A DNA stretch of 64,000 nucleotides. Source: Streptomyces sp. Y2F8-2 (GTDB lineage: Bacteria; Actinomycetota; Actinomycetes; Streptomycetales; Streptomycetaceae). Positions 1 to 8,286 of this stretch are shown here, piece after piece; positions within the stretch are counted from its first letter, which is position 1, and every line of letters begins with the position of its first letter. Location of the stretch: the NCBI RefSeq assembly GCF_014905555.1, contig NZ_BNGS01000006.1:186001-250000 (forward strand), written 5' to 3'. Both the position numbers and the translations under genes were made by a program. Below the pieces are notes generated by a model that worked only from the letters and a program-made list of their open reading frames with translations, was not told the DNA's origin and made no database searches.

Positions 1-2
1 TC

Positions 3-512
3 GTCGTCATAGCCACAGCCCGCTGGCACCAAGCCCGCCGGCACGACCAGCAGGTCACCGCCGCCCACCAGGCCCTGGTCCATCTCCAGGCCGCCTACCG
101 ACAGGCTGCTGCCGAGCCGCTGGCCGCCCTGGCCCAGCGCCAGCCACCCGCCGACATCGTGGAACGTCACGCCCAGCGCATCATCGCGATCCTGCCCGAG
201 CACGCCCAACAGGTATTCGACGACCCCGCCTGGCCGGCACTGGCCGCCGCCCTGACCGAAGCCGAGAACATTGGCCACGACCCCGAGCGGCTCCTCCGGT
301 ACGCCGCACAGCGGCGCACCCTCGACGACGCCCGCTCCACCGCCAGAACCCTCACCTGGCACATCCAACGGCTCGCTGCCCGGCAGTCACCCAGCGATCG
401 AGCACGAGCCGCACAAGCCCACACGAGCGCGACAGCACGACCGGCACAGCCTGGCCAGACCCCGCCGAACCCGTCGGGACCTGGTACTGCGGCACCTGCT
501 CGGTACCGGTAG
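3..512 (+). CDS. C-terminal part of a relaxase/mobilisation-like protein (5' end outside window)
   Basis: The reading frame is open from base 3 to the TAG at 510-512, so this is the tail of a longer protein whose start lies left of the window; the internal GTG at 159 is only one possible later start. The visible part is alanine/glutamine-rich and helical, followed by a segment around W-P-A-L, G-H-D-P and L-T-W-x-I-Q-R-L and a low-complexity Pro/Ala tail. That segment pattern recalls the C-terminal region of actinobacterial conjugative relaxases and mobilisation proteins. No catalytic motif is inside the window, so the family call rests on resemblance only. A mobile-element protein would fit the other integrase remnants in the window. 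Confidence 0.45.
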   Translation, partial: VVIATARWHQARRHDQQVTAAHQALVHLQAAYRQAAAEPLAALAQRQPPADIVERHAQRIIAILPEHAQQVFDDPAWPALAAALTEAENIGHDPERLLRYAAQRRTLDDARSTARTLTWHIQRLAARQSPSDRARAAQAHTSATARPAQPGQTPPNPSGPGTAAPARYR

Positions 513-671
513 GCCCGGCGCTGACGGCCTCGCCACCGGGAGGCTGTCCGCAGAAAGGAAGGTGCCTCACCCCGCCCGACCCTGAGCTGGCTGCGGCGAT
601 CCGGAATGCGGATGATCAACCACATTCTGGGCACAAGACTGAACCGAGACAGTCAGACACTGGAGAAGGTG

Positions 672-1070
672 ATGGTGCACTCATCCGAGGAGGACAATGA
701 CCACGGAACCTCCGAGGCGTACATACGCACGGCAGCCCAGGCGCGTGACATCACCCGCAGCTTCTTGGAATCGGTGGGGCCGTCGAACGGCGCGGAAGCC
801 GAAGCGGTGCTCCTCGTGGTATCCGAGCTGGTGACGAACGCCGAGCGGCACGCTGGCGGCGTCAAAGGGTTCCGGCTGGCTGCCGGGCCCGGCAGCGTCG
901 TGGTCACCGTCTCCGACGCCAGCACCGACCCTCCACGACTCAGTCGCACCAACGCCTTCCAGCCAGGTGGGTTCGGCTGGTACCTCGTCCAGGAGCTGGC
1001 CACCGACATCACCGTCGAGGTCCACAGTCAGGGCAAGTCCGTCCGTGCCGTCCTGCCAGTGGCCCACTGA
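672..1070 (+). CDS. RsbW-like ATP-binding protein (anti-sigma/regulatory ATPase)
   Basis: A single HATPase_c domain of the RsbW/SpoIIAB class, common in multiple copies in Streptomyces, where such proteins act as anti-sigma switch kinases or regulatory ATPases. The N box is seen as V-V-S-E-L-V-T-N-A-E-R-H-A, and the lid/G box as G-G-F-G-W-Y-L-V-Q-E-L. The open frame extends to 606, but I choose the ATG at 672 (132 aa): it has a GGAG-type sequence just upstream, though close, and gives a normal domain length. A GTG at 669 is also possible. The 3' end overlaps the end of the convergent SpoIIE phosphatase gene by 43 bp, which may couple their expression by transcription interference. The partner sigma factor cannot be told from sequence. 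Confidence 0.8.
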   Translation: MVHSSEEDNDHGTSEAYIRTAAQARDITRSFLESVGPSNGAEAEAVLLVVSELVTNAERHAGGVKGFRLAAGPGSVVVTVSDASTDPPRLSRTNAFQPGGFGWYLVQELATDITVEVHSQGKSVRAVLPVAH

Positions 1071-3583
1071 GTTGCGACATGGCCATGGGTGCTGTGGGCG
1101 GCGGTCGATGTCAAGGGAAGAGTGCCCGTTTCTGCCGCAGGAGCGAGCAGTTCCGCCCAGATGATTTTGCCGTCCGAGGTGTGGCGGGTACCCCAGCGCG
1201 CGGCGAACTGTGCCACCAGGAAGAGGCCGCGGCCTCCTTCATCGCCGGCTTTCGCCCTTCGCATGTGGGGTGCGGTGCTGCTGCCGTCCGAGACCGCGCA
1301 GATGAGACGGTTCTCCGTCCGGATGAGCCGCAGGGAAACGGGGCCGCGCGCATGCCGGACCGCGTTGGTGACCAGTTCGCTGACGATCAACTCGGCCGCG
1401 AAGGTCAGTTCCTCAAGCCGCCACTGAGCGAGGCGCTCGCCGGTCAGCGCGCGGGCCCGTCCGGCCGTTTCCAGTTCGAAGGCCAGCCCCCATGAGGCGA
1501 CGCAGTCGGCAGGCAGGGGGCGAGGCCGGGCAACCAGGAAGGCGACGTCGTCCGGAGGACGATCGGGCAGCAGGATGCGCTCCAGGGTGCCGGTGATCTC
1601 TTCCAGTGGGCGGTCCGGATGGGCGAGCGCAAAGCTCAGTCGCGCCAGACCGATGTCCATATCGGACTCGGAGGCCGTGATCAGACCGTCGGTGTACAGA
1701 GCCACGACGCAGTCGTCCGGGATGTCGACCTCCACCGCTTCGAAGGGCATACCGCCCACACCGAGCAGGGGGCCGATCGGGATGTCGCAGAACTCCACCG
1801 GCTTGTTCCTGTGTGCGATGGCAGGTGGCGGATGCCCGGCGCTGGCGAACGTCGCACGCCGCGTGACCGAGTCGTAGACGCCGTACAGGCACGTGGCACC
1901 GACCACGCCCTCGGCTCCCTCGGGATGCGCGATCTCGGCCTCCTCGGCCAGGCGCTGGACCAGGTCGTCGAGGTGTGCCAGCAGTTCGTCGGGGGGCAGA
2001 TCCAGATCGGCGAGCGTGTGCACGGCTGTGCGCAGCCGGCCCATGGTGGCAGCGGCACGCAGGCCGTGTCCGACGACGTCGCCGACCACCAGCCCCACCC
2101 GGGCACACGCCAGGGGCAGGACATCGAACCAGTCTCCGCCCACCCCTGCCTCAGAGTCGGCCGGCAGATAGCGGTAAGCAGCTTCCACGGCCGCGCGGGC
2201 GGGCATTTCGTGCGGCAGCAGACTGCGCTGGAGCATCAGCGCGGAGTGCCGCTCTCGGGTGAACCGGCGTGCGTTGTCGATGCAGACAGCAGCCCGGGCA
2301 GCGAGTTCCTCGACGAGGAGCAGGTCTTCCGGTGTGAAGGGTTCAGGGCTGCGCCACCGCATCAGGGTCGCCACTCCCATGGTCACGTCCCGGGCCCGGA
2401 GCGGAACCACCATGTGGGAGTGGATGCCCAGCTCTCGTCTGAGGGTGCTGCGCGCGCTGTCCTCCACCAGCCAAGGACTCGAAGGCGCCAACACCGCGTT
2501 CAGGACGGGGCGCCCGCTTGCAAGACACTGCCACTGCGGGGACCCGTCTGCATACCCCACCGTGCCGCCAGGTGGGACGACGACTTCGGGCAGGTCCTCG
2601 CGGACGGATCGGTGGACGGCCCGGCGCATGTCGCCCGTCCGGGCGACGGAACGGGCATCGGGTTCACGGCCGTCCAGAACGGCCCCGATCAAGTCGACAG
2701 CGATGAAGTCGGCGATCTCGGGCACCAGGATCTCGGCGAATTCTTCTGCCGTGCGGTCGAGGTCCAGGGTGCTGCCGATCCGGGCAGCGGCCTTGTTCAG
2801 CAGTATCAGTCTGTGCTGGGCTCGGTACAGATCGGTGACGTCGACCGACTCCTCACACACGCCCAGCGTCCGGCCTGCCGCATCCTGCAGTCGGTAGTAG
2901 GACAGTGACCACACGTGCTCGCGATCCGGATCCGCCAGAGTACGTCCCCGATACAGAAGATCTACGACGGACTGCCCGGAGGCGAGCACCTCGCCCATCA
3001 GCTGCGTCACCGAAGGCGGGTGCCCAGCGGAGAGCACCTGGCTACCGGGATACAGATCGCCCTCACTGCGCCCCAGATACTGCGCGAACTCCCCCGGCAG
3101 CTCTTTTCGCGCCGCGGCATTGGCCCAGGCCACCCGCAGGTCCGGGCCATAGATCGTCAGCGCGATCGAGGAATCAGCGGCAAGGCCGTGGAGCACGGCC
3201 TGCCGAAACTGCCACTCCGCATGGTCCTCGGCATCCGCCAGCAACAGGAGGTAGGCGGTGCCCGCCGGGAGCCGGTGCAGCGCCGTCGCTGCCCGAAGAG
3301 AGTGACCGGAGCGGTGACGCAGAACCGCTTGAACAGGCATGCCATGGTCCGCCTGCGAGCCAGGCCAGTCCCCGTTCGCTTCACCCGCCCGCGCCGACAG
3401 CACACCGACCGGTCGGCCAAGCACTTCCTTCGCATGGTAGCCGAGCAGCCGCTCGGCCTGCGGGCTCCAGCCGGTCACCCGTTTCCGTTCGTCCAGCGTG
3501 ACGACGGCTGCGCGCGTGACACCCAGCGGGTCGCCCCGATCGGCCGCCCCAGGGACGGGTGTCAAAGTAGCCACGACGTCCAT
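1028..3583 (-). CDS. PAS-PAS-GAF-SpoIIE phosphatase with C-terminal RsbW-like ATPase
   Basis: An 851-residue soluble signalling protein. Visible order: PAS at about 22-118, second PAS at about 130-250 (ends in a typical V-C-E-E-S-V-D-V-T linker), GAF at about 265-440, PP2C/SpoIIE phosphatase at about 470-685 with G-G-D-W-F-D, G-D-V-V-G-H-G and D-D-V metal-site motifs, and an HATPase_c domain at about 700-812 with S-E-L-V-T-N-A-V-R-H-A and G-G-R-G-L-F-L-V. The family normally dephosphorylates STAS anti-anti-sigma factors, while the fused ATPase can rephosphorylate them, so one protein carries both halves of a partner switch, gated by the sensory domains. The ATG at 3581-3583 fits the first PAS; the frame stays open to 3892 without a convincing earlier start. 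It converges with the small ATPase gene at 672-1070. A truncated relative lies at 28829-29695. Confidence 0.9.
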   Translation of the reverse strand: MDVVATLTPVPGAADRGDPLGVTRAAVVTLDERKRVTGWSPQAERLLGYHAKEVLGRPVGVLSARAGEANGDWPGSQADHGMPVQAVLRHRSGHSLRAATALHRLPAGTAYLLLLADAEDHAEWQFRQAVLHGLAADSSIALTIYGPDLRVAWANAAARKELPGEFAQYLGRSEGDLYPGSQVLSAGHPPSVTQLMGEVLASGQSVVDLLYRGRTLADPDREHVWSLSYYRLQDAAGRTLGVCEESVDVTDLYRAQHRLILLNKAAARIGSTLDLDRTAEEFAEILVPEIADFIAVDLIGAVLDGREPDARSVARTGDMRRAVHRSVREDLPEVVVPPGGTVGYADGSPQWQCLASGRPVLNAVLAPSSPWLVEDSARSTLRRELGIHSHMVVPLRARDVTMGVATLMRWRSPEPFTPEDLLLVEELAARAAVCIDNARRFTRERHSALMLQRSLLPHEMPARAAVEAAYRYLPADSEAGVGGDWFDVLPLACARVGLVVGDVVGHGLRAAATMGRLRTAVHTLADLDLPPDELLAHLDDLVQRLAEEAEIAHPEGAEGVVGATCLYGVYDSVTRRATFASAGHPPPAIAHRNKPVEFCDIPIGPLLGVGGMPFEAVEVDIPDDCVVALYTDGLITASESDMDIGLARLSFALAHPDRPLEEITGTLERILLPDRPPDDVAFLVARPRPLPADCVASWGLAFELETAGRARALTGERLAQWRLEELTFAAELIVSELVTNAVRHARGPVSLRLIRTENRLICAVSDGSSTAPHMRRAKAGDEGGRGLFLVAQFAARWGTRHTSDGKIIWAELLAPAAETGTLPLTSTAAHSTHGHVATQWATGRTARTDLP

Positions 3584-3735
3584 CCTCGCTGTTACTACGG
3601 CACGGTCAGCGCGCCTCCTTCCAAGAATCTGCTTGCTGGAGCGGAGGCACAACGGCTGGGCGGGAAAGGTAGCGCTGTGCGCGCAGTGACGCACCTGCCC
3701 GGCAGCCCGCAGCCGCGCTAAGATACGCCGCACAG

Positions 3736-3780
3736 GCCCCGGTCCGGCCTTTCCCCCGTAGGGCGTGACCGGGGCTTTTT
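3736..3780 (+). terminator. Intrinsic terminator-like hairpin, plus strand
   Basis: A perfect 9-bp stem, GCCCCGGTC at 3736-3744 and GACCGGGGC at 3767-3775, with a 22-base loop, followed at once by a T run. This is a good Rho-independent terminator on the plus strand. No plus-strand gene ends nearby, so its transcript is unknown; it lies upstream of the minus-strand phosphatase gene and could end a small untranslated RNA. Confidence 0.6.
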
Positions 3781-4127
3781 GCTGCCTGGTCGCCAGGAGG
3801 GGAGTCAGTGCGCGGCCACGACCGCCCAGGGCACCATGAGGCCGATTGAATGAACGGGCCGCCACGATGCCGACGGACCCATCACCGTGCACACAGCCGG
3901 CCCTAGTTCATGACCTCCCCCTTCCAGGAGAGCGGCCCTTGGCCCGGCCCGGGCGGACCGCCCGGCCGTGGCCGCGACATCGACCCAGGCTGATCACCCT
4001 CCGCACGTTCCAGTTCGCGGACTGCACCAGCGACGAAAAGGTGCACCCGATCGTTGAACAAACCAAGGGCGGGACGAGGACTGCGAGTCACCGCCGTCAG
4101 CGCAGACCAACGTCGAGGGAATGACAC

Positions 4128-4325
4128 ATGATTCCGTTGCAGCACCGTACGAAGGGGCCGCGCACGCTCGGCGCCACGCCTGAGCGGCCCATCGGTCCGT
4201 TCGGCCGCTGGCCGGACGGCAGCGAGGACGAAGAGACGGACTCGGTCGCGGACCAAGCTGCTCACCCCACCCAGCCCCCAACGCCAGGGTCCCCGGAAAG
4301 CAGCATCAACGCCTCATCAGCATGA
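4128..4325 (+). CDS. Possible small hypothetical protein (65 aa)
   Basis: An ATG preceded by GAGGGA at about 8 bases opens a 65-codon frame with high third-position GC except near the end. The product would be hydrophilic, Pro/Asp/Glu/Ser-rich and without Cys, with no recognised domain. A longer frame on the opposite strand has equal claim on composition, so this is only a candidate. Confidence 0.25.
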   Translation: MIPLQHRTKGPRTLGATPERPIGPFGRWPDGSEDEETDSVADQAAHPTQPPTPGSPESSINASSA

Positions 4326-4528
4326 TTTGCTCGCCGATCCGGTCACTGACCAGGTCGGGCGGCGGCCTCGGCAAGCTGCGAACTTGCCGAGTCAGAGCGC
4401 AGGGCGTCATCGCCCCCGACGGCGTCGGCCTTGCGTTACGACTCTTCGTTCGGCCGACCCAGCCGACCGTTCTCCGGTGTCGCGCCCTGACTCGGCCCCC
4501 ACCATCCGGACCGGTGGAGGAAGCAGCG

Positions 4529-5083
4529 TCACCGCGCCGGGCTGACCAGAGGCTCCAGCAAGTCCAGTGCTTCCTCCCAGCTGAAGCGCTCCGCCGCGCC
4601 GCCGGCCCTCGGCCGGTGCGGCTCGCACGAACCGACCACGACACCCATCCCCCGCAGCCGGTCCAGGCTCTGCTGGTAGGCGGGGTGGGCGGCCTGGGCG
4701 GAGTTCAGGTAGGGCAAAGCCACCGTCGGGATGCCCATGCCGTACGCCTCGCACAGGATGCCCAGGGCGAGGGTGTCGGAGATCCCGGCGGCCCACTTGT
4801 TGATCGTGTTGAACGTGGCGGGAGCGACGGCGATCGCGTCCGCCGGGGGCAGTGGGCGCGGGTCTCCCGGTGAACGCCAGGCGGAGCGGATCGGGTAGCC
4901 GGTCTGGGCCTCGATCGCCTTGGTATCGATGAAGCCGAGTCCCTGCGGTGTGGCGATGACGCCGACGTCCCAGTTTGACTCCTGGGCGGCCGTGATGAGC
5001 TTGCCGACGTCACGGGCAACGCCCGCCGCGCACACGACGACGTACAGGAAGGGCTTCTCGTCCGGGGCGGTCGGTTCGGTCAC
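4529..5083 (-). CDS. Flavoprotein of the phosphopantothenoylcysteine-decarboxylase fold
   Basis: A 184-residue HFCD-type flavoprotein. The N-terminal strand L-Y-V-V-V-C-A-A-G-V-A and the later A-D-A-I-A-V-A-P-A-T-F-N-T-I-N-K-W-A-G-I match the FMN-binding and substrate-clamp regions of CoaC/EpiD-like cysteine decarboxylases (compare the P-A-T-x-N-T motif). Members decarboxylate 4'-phosphopantothenoylcysteine or peptide C-terminal cysteines, or remain uncharacterised. The GTG start at 5083 overlaps the stop of the XRE regulator (GTGA), so the two are translationally coupled. No precursor peptide for an AviCys-type pathway is visible nearby. Its position beside the divergent MurA-like/nucleotidase/Dcd-like operon suggests a linked role, but the substrate is unknown. 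Confidence 0.85.
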   Translation of the reverse strand: MTEPTAPDEKPFLYVVVCAAGVARDVGKLITAAQESNWDVGVIATPQGLGFIDTKAIEAQTGYPIRSAWRSPGDPRPLPPADAIAVAPATFNTINKWAAGISDTLALGILCEAYGMGIPTVALPYLNSAQAAHPAYQQSLDRLRGMGVVVGSCEPHRPRAGGAAERFSWEEALDLLEPLVSPAR

Positions 5084-6351
5084 GCGGGGACTCCCAATTG
5101 GCGGCTGAAGTGGTGCAGTTCCGGCAGGGTACGTCGGCGGTCGCGGGCGGCCATATCGGCGACCAGGTGGCGGACATCGGGGCGGCGGATGTCCTGGGCG
5201 GCACAGGTCTCGGCGATCCTCAGGGCTTGGTAGCCGTCGGCAAGGCGGCCCTGCTGGCTGTAGGCGCGGGCCGCTTCGACCCATAGTGCGGCCCGGCGTT
5301 CGGGGACCGGGATGTGCCGGCGCATGAGGGGCCGGGCCGCCTGAAGGGCGAGGCCGGCGTCGCCGAAGGCCACCAGGGCGCTCAGCTCGTGCAGGGCGAC
5401 GTTGGTCGGGCTGAAGGTGGCCCAGGCGTCGGGCCGGTCGAGAGTGACGTACCGCGAGACTTCTTTCGCCTCGGTGAGGAATTCCTTCGTGGCCGCGCGA
5501 TCACCACGACTGCTGGCCGCGGTCACACCGCGCAGGAGCAGCAGTCCCACGGCGGCAAGGTACTTCGGTGAACGCCGGTCGTAGGAGCCGGTGAGCTGGT
5601 CGGCGGTGTGCCGGACCAAGGTGACGGCCTCCGTGGCGTGCTTCTCACGGACCAGCACGTGGGCCTGGACACGGACGCTGGAGGCGAGGACGACTGGGTC
5701 GCCTGAGCGTTCGGCTTCTGCCATCGCCCGGCCGACGGCGAGCCATGCGTTGCCCTGGTCGTGCTGCTTGAGCAGCAGGCTCGTCGTCGTCTGGTACGCC
5801 GTGGCCAGGAGCCGGGACACCGTGTCCCTGTCCGTCGCATCACCGGCCGCCAGTCGCAGGTCGGCAATCAGGCTTGGGAGGGTGCGCTCCAACTCCGTGT
5901 ATTGACAGGTGTGGAAAAGCCTCAGTGCTGATCCGACGCGTTCGTACAGGACGGCCGTGTCCTGTGGGCCACCGGTGCCCGCGGGGCCGGGACCGGGCAG
6001 GAGGGCCTGGACGAGGGCGGTGTGCGAGGCCGAAGAGCCGGCCGGGGCCGCGAGCGCTGCGATGCTCGCGGCGAGGAAGGTGCGGCGGTGCATGTCGTCA
6101 GCTTCTTGATCGGCGGCGGAGACGTCCTGAGACGGGGCGAGGCCCAGCTCATGAGGCGGGATGTTCAGTTCCTGCGCGATGGCGCGTAATACGCGGATGT
6201 CCTCCGTGCCGCGACCGCTCTCCAGACGGCTCACCTTGGACTGGTGATACCCGAGCGCTGCGGCCACGCCGTGCTGTGAACGCCGCTGTAACACCCGCGC
6301 CCGACGGATCCGGTCTCCGATCCGTCTCGCTTCCCCATGCGCGTCGGCCAT
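5080..6351 (-). CDS. XRE-family HTH regulator with TPR-like sensor region
   Basis: A 423-residue protein. An N-terminal HTH_3 domain (about residues 8-75; A-A-A-L-G-Y-H-Q-S-K-V-S-R-L-E-S-G-R-G is the recognition region) is followed by a hydrophobic Ala-rich linker (A-A-S-I-A-A-L-A-A-P) and a long helical region resembling the tetratricopeptide regions of Streptomyces XRE regulators. The ATG at 6349-6351 is preceded by GGAG at about 9 bases; the open frame upstream to 6438 lacks a better site. Its stop overlaps the GTG of the flavoprotein gene by four bases. It faces the 6527-12838 operon across 175 bp containing palindromes and is the obvious candidate regulator of both transcripts. Confidence 0.88.
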   Translation of the reverse strand: MADAHGEARRIGDRIRRARVLQRRSQHGVAAALGYHQSKVSRLESGRGTEDIRVLRAIAQELNIPPHELGLAPSQDVSAADQEADDMHRRTFLAASIAALAAPAGSSASHTALVQALLPGPGPAGTGGPQDTAVLYERVGSALRLFHTCQYTELERTLPSLIADLRLAAGDATDRDTVSRLLATAYQTTTSLLLKQHDQGNAWLAVGRAMAEAERSGDPVVLASSVRVQAHVLVREKHATEAVTLVRHTADQLTGSYDRRSPKYLAAVGLLLLRGVTAASSRGDRAATKEFLTEAKEVSRYVTLDRPDAWATFSPTNVALHELSALVAFGDAGLALQAARPLMRRHIPVPERRAALWVEAARAYSQQGRLADGYQALRIAETCAAQDIRRPDVRHLVADMAARDRRRTLPELHHFSRQLGVPA

Positions 6352-6526
6352 CTGCCACGGCTCCTTCCGCCGTCGCTGATCCTGCCTGCTCAATCGAGCA
6401 TAGATCAGCCGTAGTTGGCCGTGATGCAGCCCCTGCATAAGTCATGCATCGCCCGCGTCAGGGCTCACCACTCACGGCGACGGACTGGTTGCTTGGTGTG
6501 GCCCCACCTACACCGGGAGGCCGCTC
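6352..6526. promoter_or_regulatory. Divergent promoter region with operator-like palindromes
   Basis: This region lies between the divergent XRE/flavoprotein and ATPase/MurA-like operons. It contains TGCTC-N4-GAGCA (6387-6400, nearly fully palindromic), ATGCAG-CCC-CTGCAT (6424-6438, perfect 6-bp arms) and a further ATGCAT (6444-6449) only 6 bp away. The repeated TGCAT half-sites in phase on the helix are what a dimeric HTH protein would bind. Linking them to the adjacent XRE protein is inference. Confidence 0.5.
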
Positions 6527-6964
6527 ATGGAAGCGCACCAGCTCGCTCTTTCCCTACCCGCGACGCCCGCCGCAGCAAGCCAGGCCCGGCACCAGGCCGT
6601 GGATGCGATAGCGGGCTGGGGCTCGGGACTGGGCGCCGAGGTGGTGCACACAGCCGAACTGCTGGTCAGCGAGCTCGTCACCAACGCGGTCCAGTACGCC
6701 GGCACCGGATCCGTCTCGCTCGCGGTCTGTCTCGACGAGGCCGTCCTGCGGATCGAGGTCTGCGACACGAGCCCGGTCCTGCCCCAGCCGGCTCTGCCCG
6801 ACGCGGACAGCGAGGGCGGCCGGGGTCTGTTCCTCGTCGCCGCTCTCGCCGACCGGTACCACGCCGAACCGACGAAGAACGGCAAGCGCTGCTGGGCCGA
6901 AATCGACCTGACCAGCAAACCCAGCCAGGAAGTCGCCTGTTTCCTGCCCCTCCAGAGGAGTTGA
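6527..6964 (+). CDS. RsbW-like ATP-binding protein, first gene of the MurA-like operon
   Basis: A 145-residue HATPase_c protein with L-L-V-S-E-L-V-T-N-A-V-Q-Y-A (N box) and E-G-G-R-G-L-F-L-V-A-A-L-A (G box/lid). The ATG has GGGAGG at about 8 bases. Its stop codon overlaps the ATG of the enolpyruvyl-transferase gene, so it is coupled to a metabolic operon. That is unusual for a sigma-switch ATPase and suggests that it regulates, or is regulated with, the pathway. Members of this family are known as anti-sigma kinases or orphan regulators; no specific partner can be named. Confidence 0.85.
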   Translation: MEAHQLALSLPATPAAASQARHQAVDAIAGWGSGLGAEVVHTAELLVSELVTNAVQYAGTGSVSLAVCLDEAVLRIEVCDTSPVLPQPALPDADSEGGRGLFLVAALADRYHAEPTKNGKRCWAEIDLTSKPSQEVACFLPLQRS

Positions 6965-8286
6965 TGATGACGACCACCCACGCCCCCGGCGTGGCCGCCG
7001 AGGTGATCGCCGTACGCCCTGGGCCGCCGCTCGCCGGCACCGTGAGCGTCGACGGCTCCAAGAACGCCGCTCTGCCGCTCCTGGCCGCCGCGGCGGCCCT
7101 CGGTCGCGCGGTCCGGCTGAGCAACGTCCCGGACAGCACGGACGTCCAGATCATGCTCACTCTGCTGCACCAGGCGGGTTGGCATGTCACGCAGCCCGTC
7201 GGCGAACCAACCACTTACGTGATCCTGCCGACGGAGGCATCTCAACGACTGCCCGATCTGGCGCAGGCAGCCCACATCCGCGCCTCGTACTACCTCGTCC
7301 CCGCCCTGCTCGCGCGTTACGGCCAGGCGCGGCTGCCTTGGCCGGGTGGCTGCCGGATCGGTGCGCGCGGGATGGAGCTGCACTTCAAGGTGTACGAGGC
7401 GTTCGGCGACCGGAGCCGGCAGGACAGCTCCGGGTACGGCATCGAAGCCCTCAGCTCTCACACGGGCACCGTCTCCATCGCACTGCCCTTCCGCTCTCGC
7501 GGTGCGACCGTGGCCGCGACACTGCGCGCCCTCACAACCGGCCGGCCCTTACGGCTGGGCCAACCCAACCTCTCGCCCGAAGTCCTGAGCGTGCTCGACG
7601 CCCTGAGTTCGGTGGGCTGGGAGACGCGCGCCAACGAGCATGTACTGACTCTCTCGCCGCCCTCCTCGCCGCCGACTGCCCCCGCTGCCTGGACCGTGCC
7701 CGGAGACAAGATCGAGGCAGCCACGCTGGCCTGCGCGATCGCCGCGACGCGCGGTACTGCCCGTATCGACGGCGTGCAGGGCAAGGACGTAGGCCCGTTC
7801 GTGGCTGCCCTTCATCAGCTCGGCATCCCCGCAGACGCGGAGCCGGGTGGCCTTACTGTCCGCGCGCATGAGACAGCCCCCACTGGTCGTCCCCTGCGGG
7901 CCATCGCCTCTCTGAGCCCTGCGGGCCTCGACGCCGACTTCGAACCACCGCTCATGGCACTCGCCCTCGGACTGCCCGGCACGCATCTGTTCGCCGACGC
8001 CATCAATCCCGGCCGCCACGGCAACCTGCTGCCGCAGCTGACCCGCCTGGGCGCCCGGATCGAGGAGATCTCCCCCACCGAATGCCGCCTGACCGGGCCC
8101 CAGCAGCTGACGGGCGCGGGCGTCGAAGCCACCGACATCCGCACCGGGTCCGCCCTCATGGTCGTCGGCCTCACGGCCCGGGGCGTCACCACCATCGGCG
8201 GCCTCGACCAGCTGCGCCGCGGCCACGCCGACCTGTCCGGCAAGCTGCGCATCCTGGGCGCCGACATCTGCGAGGTCACCCCATGA
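6964..8286 (+). CDS. MurA-type enolpyruvyl transferase (EPSP synthase superfamily)
   Basis: A 440-residue, full-length UDP-GlcNAc 1-carboxyvinyltransferase homologue. The catalytic landmarks of MurA are kept: Lys33-Asn34 in G-S-K-N-A-A-L-P, Arg106 in I-R-A-S, the reactive Cys130 and Arg135 in G-G-C-R-I-G-A-R, D-I-R near the end, and R-G-H...K-L-R-I-L-G-A. It should therefore transfer enolpyruvate from PEP to a hydroxyl of a nucleotide-type acceptor. As an accessory copy in a nucleotide-themed operon it may use something other than UDP-GlcNAc; NikO/PolA of nikkomycin and polyoxin pathways are UMP-using relatives. Leu196 is encoded by TTA (7549-7551), a bldA-type control codon. ATG 6964 overlaps the previous stop, with GAGGAG upstream; its end overlaps the next ATG (ATGA). 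Confidence 0.9.
   Translation: MMTTTHAPGVAAEVIAVRPGPPLAGTVSVDGSKNAALPLLAAAAALGRAVRLSNVPDSTDVQIMLTLLHQAGWHVTQPVGEPTTYVILPTEASQRLPDLAQAAHIRASYYLVPALLARYGQARLPWPGGCRIGARGMELHFKVYEAFGDRSRQDSSGYGIEALSSHTGTVSIALPFRSRGATVAATLRALTTGRPLRLGQPNLSPEVLSVLDALSSVGWETRANEHVLTLSPPSSPPTAPAAWTVPGDKIEAATLACAIAATRGTARIDGVQGKDVGPFVAALHQLGIPADAEPGGLTVRAHETAPTGRPLRAIASLSPAGLDADFEPPLMALALGLPGTHLFADAINPGRHGNLLPQLTRLGARIEEISPTECRLTGPQQLTGAGVEATDIRTGSALMVVGLTARGVTTIGGLDQLRRGHADLSGKLRILGADICEVTP

Larger units (their letters stand above)
3584..4528. other. 945-bp region without a confident gene
   Basis: Apart from the terminator-like hairpin at 3736-3780 and the low-confidence small frame at 4128-4325, I see no gene here. 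Frames of moderate length occur on both strands (for example 3903-4265 minus) but show no recognisable domain. The region separates the phosphatase gene from the flavoprotein operon. Confidence 0.5.

Noticed and set aside
4322..4873. A 183-codon plus-strand frame opposite the flavoprotein
   Set aside because: No domain, no ribosome-binding site, and it overlaps a confident minus-strand gene.
4529..5083. EpiD-like lantibiotic decarboxylase with a nearby peptide precursor
   Set aside because: No precursor peptide, lanthionine synthetase or related gene is near; only the general fold can be claimed.
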